Notes under the pieces: generated by a model | Told to the model about the DNA's origin: nothing | The model's input: the letters and a program-made list of their open reading frames with translations, nothing else | Databases searched by the model: none | Assembly: GCA_046350295.1 (NCBI GenBank) | Contig: JAXMAR010000014.1 | Span: 1-64,000, forward strand | Source of the DNA: JAXMAR01 sp046350295 | GTDB taxonomy: Bacteria; Planctomycetota; Planctomycetia; Gemmatales; Gemmataceae | Length of the DNA: 64,000 bases | Reading direction: 5' to 3' | Shown here: positions 61,570-64,000 of the stretch, one piece after another | Position numbering within the stretch: position 1 is the first letter of the stretch | How the letters are laid out: every line of letters begins with the position of its first letter | Translations under genes and position numbers: made by a program

Positions 61570-64000
61570 ATGAAAAGTCGCATCACCCTGTCTCTCACGC
61601 TTATCCTCGCCGCGGCCCTGCCCGCCGCCGCGCAGGACCGCCTCGAATACAACCGCGACATCCGCCCCATCCTCATGGCGAACTGCTTCGCCTACATGGG
61701 CCTCGACAGCCGCCAGCCGCAAGGCGAGCCTGTTTGACCTGCGCGACGACGCGATCGCGCCGAGGCCACCGTCCCCGGCAAGCCCGAAAAGCCTGCTGAT
61801 GATCGGCTGCACCGCGCGAGAGCGCGGACGGCGAAGATCATGCCTCCGCCCAAGACCCTCAAGAAGCTGACGGACGCCGAGAAGGAGAAGCTGATGCGCT
61901 GGACGCGCAGGGCGCCATCAACCACACTGGTCGTTCATCGTCGCAGTTCCGCTTCATGCTGCCGAAGGTCAAGAATGAGAAATGGGTCCGCAACCCGATC
62001 GACGCGTTCATCCTCGCCGAGCTGGAGAAGCACGGTTCATCTCGCCGCCGAGGCCGATCGCCGCACGCTGGCGCGCCGCCTGAGCCTCGACCTCATCGGC
62101 CTGCCCCCCGAACCCGCCGCGGTGGAAGCCTTCGTGAACGACAAGTCCCCCGATTACTACGAGAAGTATGTCGACAAGCTGCTGGCGCTGCCGCAATGGG
62201 GCGAGCACCGCGGCCGCTACTGGCTCGACTACGCCCGCTACGCCGACAGCCACGGCATCCACTTCGACAACTACCGCGAGATGTATTCCTATCGCGACTG
62301 GGTCATCGACGCCTTCAACAAGAACATGAAGTTCGACGAGTTCACCATCGAGCAGCTCGGCGGCGACCTCCTGCCGAGCCCGACGCTCGACCAGGTGGTG
62401 GCGACCGGCTTCAGCCGCTGCAACATCACCAGCAACGAGGGGGTCTCATCCTCGAGGAGTACCTGGTTCTTTACACGCGCGACCGCACCGAGACCGTCGC
62501 CCAGGTCTGGCTCGGCCTCACCGCCGGCTGCGCCGTGTGCCATAACCACAAGTTCGATCCGCTGACGATGCGCGACTTCTACTCGATGTCCGCCTTCTTC
62601 AACAACACCACGCGAAGAGCGATGGACGGCAACATCCCGAACAGCCGCCAACCATCGTGGTTCCCAAGACCGAAGACCGCTCGCGCTGGGACGCCCTCAC
62701 CAAGGAGATCGCCAAGCTTCAAGAGCGACCTGGCGGGCGCGCGAAAGGGCGTCGCCAAGAAAGACCACGACGCCTGGCTCGCCAAGGTGAACGTGGCGGA
62801 GCTGACCGGCTCCATCCCGACCGACCACCTCCAGCTCTTTGCCAAGCTCGACGAGGGCAAGGGGGACGACTTCCACGTGACCGTGAACGGCAAACCGCGC
62901 GTCGTCAAGGCCGGCGGCGGCTACGACTGGGTCGCGGGCCGCTTCGGCTCCAAGGCCGTGTCCGTCAAGCCGGGCGCCTCGATCGAGATCGCCGACGCCG
63001 GGGACTTCGAGAAGGACAAGGGCTTCACCGCCTCGGCCTGGGTCAAGCTGGCGCGGCGCGGCGCCGGCGGCGCCATCCTCGCCCGCATGGAGTCCCCCGC
63101 CAACAAGTTCCGCGGCTGGGACCTGTGGATGGAGAACGACAAGGTCGGCATGCACATCATCAACGCCTGGCCGGACGACGCCCTCAAGGTCACCGCCAAG
63201 ACCCCCCTCCAGCCGGGCAAGTGGTATCACGTCCTCGTCGCGTACGACGGCTCCGGCAAGGCCTCCGGCGTCCACGTCCACGTCGACGGCGTGCCGCAGG
63301 CGGTCGACGTTTTCGCCGACAAGCTGCAGAACACCATCCGCAACAAGATCCCTCTCAAGATCGGCCAGCGCCACGTCGACGCCCGCCTGGCCAACGTCGC
63401 CATCCAGGATGTGCGTGTCTACGACCGGGCCCTGTCGTCCAAGGACGCGGACATGCTCGCCAAGACGCCGCGCACCAGCGAGATCCTCGCCAAGCCCGCC
63501 GCCAAGCGCACGCCGGCCGAGCAGACCGAACTGTTCGACTGGTGGCTCGCCGCGATGGACACGCCGTCCCAGGAGCTGCAAGCGAACATCGCCAAGCTCG
63601 AACAGGAGCAGGTGACGATCCGCAGCCGGGGTACCGTCGCTCATGTCATGCAGGAACGCACCGAGGAGCCGATCGCCTACGTCCTGCACCGCGGCGACTA
63701 CGACAAGCGCAAGGAGAAGGTGACGGCCGATACGCCCAAGTCCCTGCCGCCGATGGCCAAGGGCCTGCCGCGCAATCGCCTCGGCTTCGCCAAGTGGCTG
63801 CTGGAGCCGGAAAACCCGCTGACGGCGCGCGTCACGGTCAACCGCTTCTGGCAGGAAATCTATGGCACGGGCATCGTCAAGAGCACGGGCGACTTCGGCG
63901 TGGCCGGCGAATTGCCCTCCCACCCGGAGCTGCTCGACTGGTTGGCCGTGGAGTTCCGCGAGAAGGGCTGGGACATCAAGGCCTTCTTCAAGATGCTGGT
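61570..64000 (+). CDS. PSCyt1/DUF1549/LamG/DUF1553 protein (frameshifted, open at right edge)
   Basis: The leader MKSRITLSLTLILAAALPAA is a signal peptide, followed by 'LEYNRDIRPILMANCFA', the start of the PSCyt1 cytochrome c-like domain. The expected CxxCH reads C-F-A-Y-M, so bases are altered there. After several indels up to about 62700 the frames join into DUF1549 ('RTLARRLSLDLIGLPPEPAA', 'YWLDYARYADSHGIH', 'CAVCHNHKFDPL'), a LamG domain at 62900-63440 ('GFTASAWVKLARRGAGGAIL', 'VRVYDRALSSKDADML') and the start of DUF1553 ('LGFAKWLLEPENPLTARVTV', 'HPELLDWLAVEFREKGWD'). The right end is cut by the window. These proteins are planctomycete-specific and normally pair with DUF1501. Confidence 0.82.

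Overview
The window looks like a planctomycete chromosome, most likely a Gemmata-like lineage (Gemmataceae). It is very GC-rich. It carries a giant secreted protein with an LEPR-XLL-like N-terminus, a DUF1501 protein, a PSCyt1/DUF1549/LamG/DUF1553 protein, a sulfatase, a VCBS/ASPIC protein, a TIGR03067-like small protein, a DUF4058 protein, an ECF sigma factor directly followed by a Ser/Thr kinase, and many short secreted proteins of unknown role. Family names are from recognition of sequence patterns; no search was run.

Layout. 1-23793 (minus strand): one giant surface or extracellular protein gene, about 7,900 codons inside the window and still open at the left edge, split by indels near 20.1 kb and 12.2-12.9 kb. 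From its N-terminus it carries an LEPR-XLL-like leader, SBBP propeller repeats, Ig and LamG domains, a parallel beta-helix with an inserted PA14-like domain, C-type lectin, PKD, FG-GAP and NHL-like modules, many copies of a GSGYTSAP-type repeat, and two long arrays of an unusual octapeptide repeat (A-[AG]-F-[DE]-D-x-[LIV]-x). Several modules sit inside other modules. 24.1-29.6 kb: a membrane protein, a secreted propeller-like protein, a VCBS/ASPIC protein and a DNRLRE-type protein. 29.7-35.2 kb: a coiled-coil membrane protein, a PlsC-like acyltransferase, and the ECF sigma factor/kinase pair. 35.1-39.2 kb: DUF4058, a thioredoxin/PDZ protein whose CxxU motif is encoded by an in-frame TGA followed by a SECIS-like hairpin (a likely selenoprotein), a short beta-helix-like protein and a copper-amine-oxidase-like protein. 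39.3-44.8 kb: a DUF433/DUF5615 toxin-antitoxin-like pair, a glycosidase-like gene remnant, an HlyD-type adaptor, a sulfatase and a WD40 protein. 44.9-48.4 kb: a TolQ/ExbB and two GYF-like/ExbD fusions, then DUF1501. 48.6-57.6 kb: PQQ propeller, DUF1028, nitrilase-family hydrolase, ADP-ribosylglycohydrolase, Mn-type superoxide dismutase, a TIGR03067-like protein, a TPR lipoprotein, AcpS, and a damaged region. 57.9-64.0 kb: a PMT-like membrane protein with a GT9 glycosyltransferase, then a GntR/FCD regulator upstream of the PSCyt1/DUF1549/LamG/DUF1553 gene, which runs off the right edge.

Frameshifts inside otherwise well conserved genes are frequent (about 12.2-12.9, 20.1, 34.4-35.1, 42.4, 47.6, 51.9-52.1, 52.5, 56.1-57.1 and 61.7-62.7 kb). 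They look more like residual assembly indels than wholesale gene decay, so the products described here are partly reconstructed across frames. Several long perfect or near-perfect inverted repeats lie between genes, and one 28-nt element occurs three times. No tRNA, rRNA, CRISPR array or complete insertion sequence was recognised.
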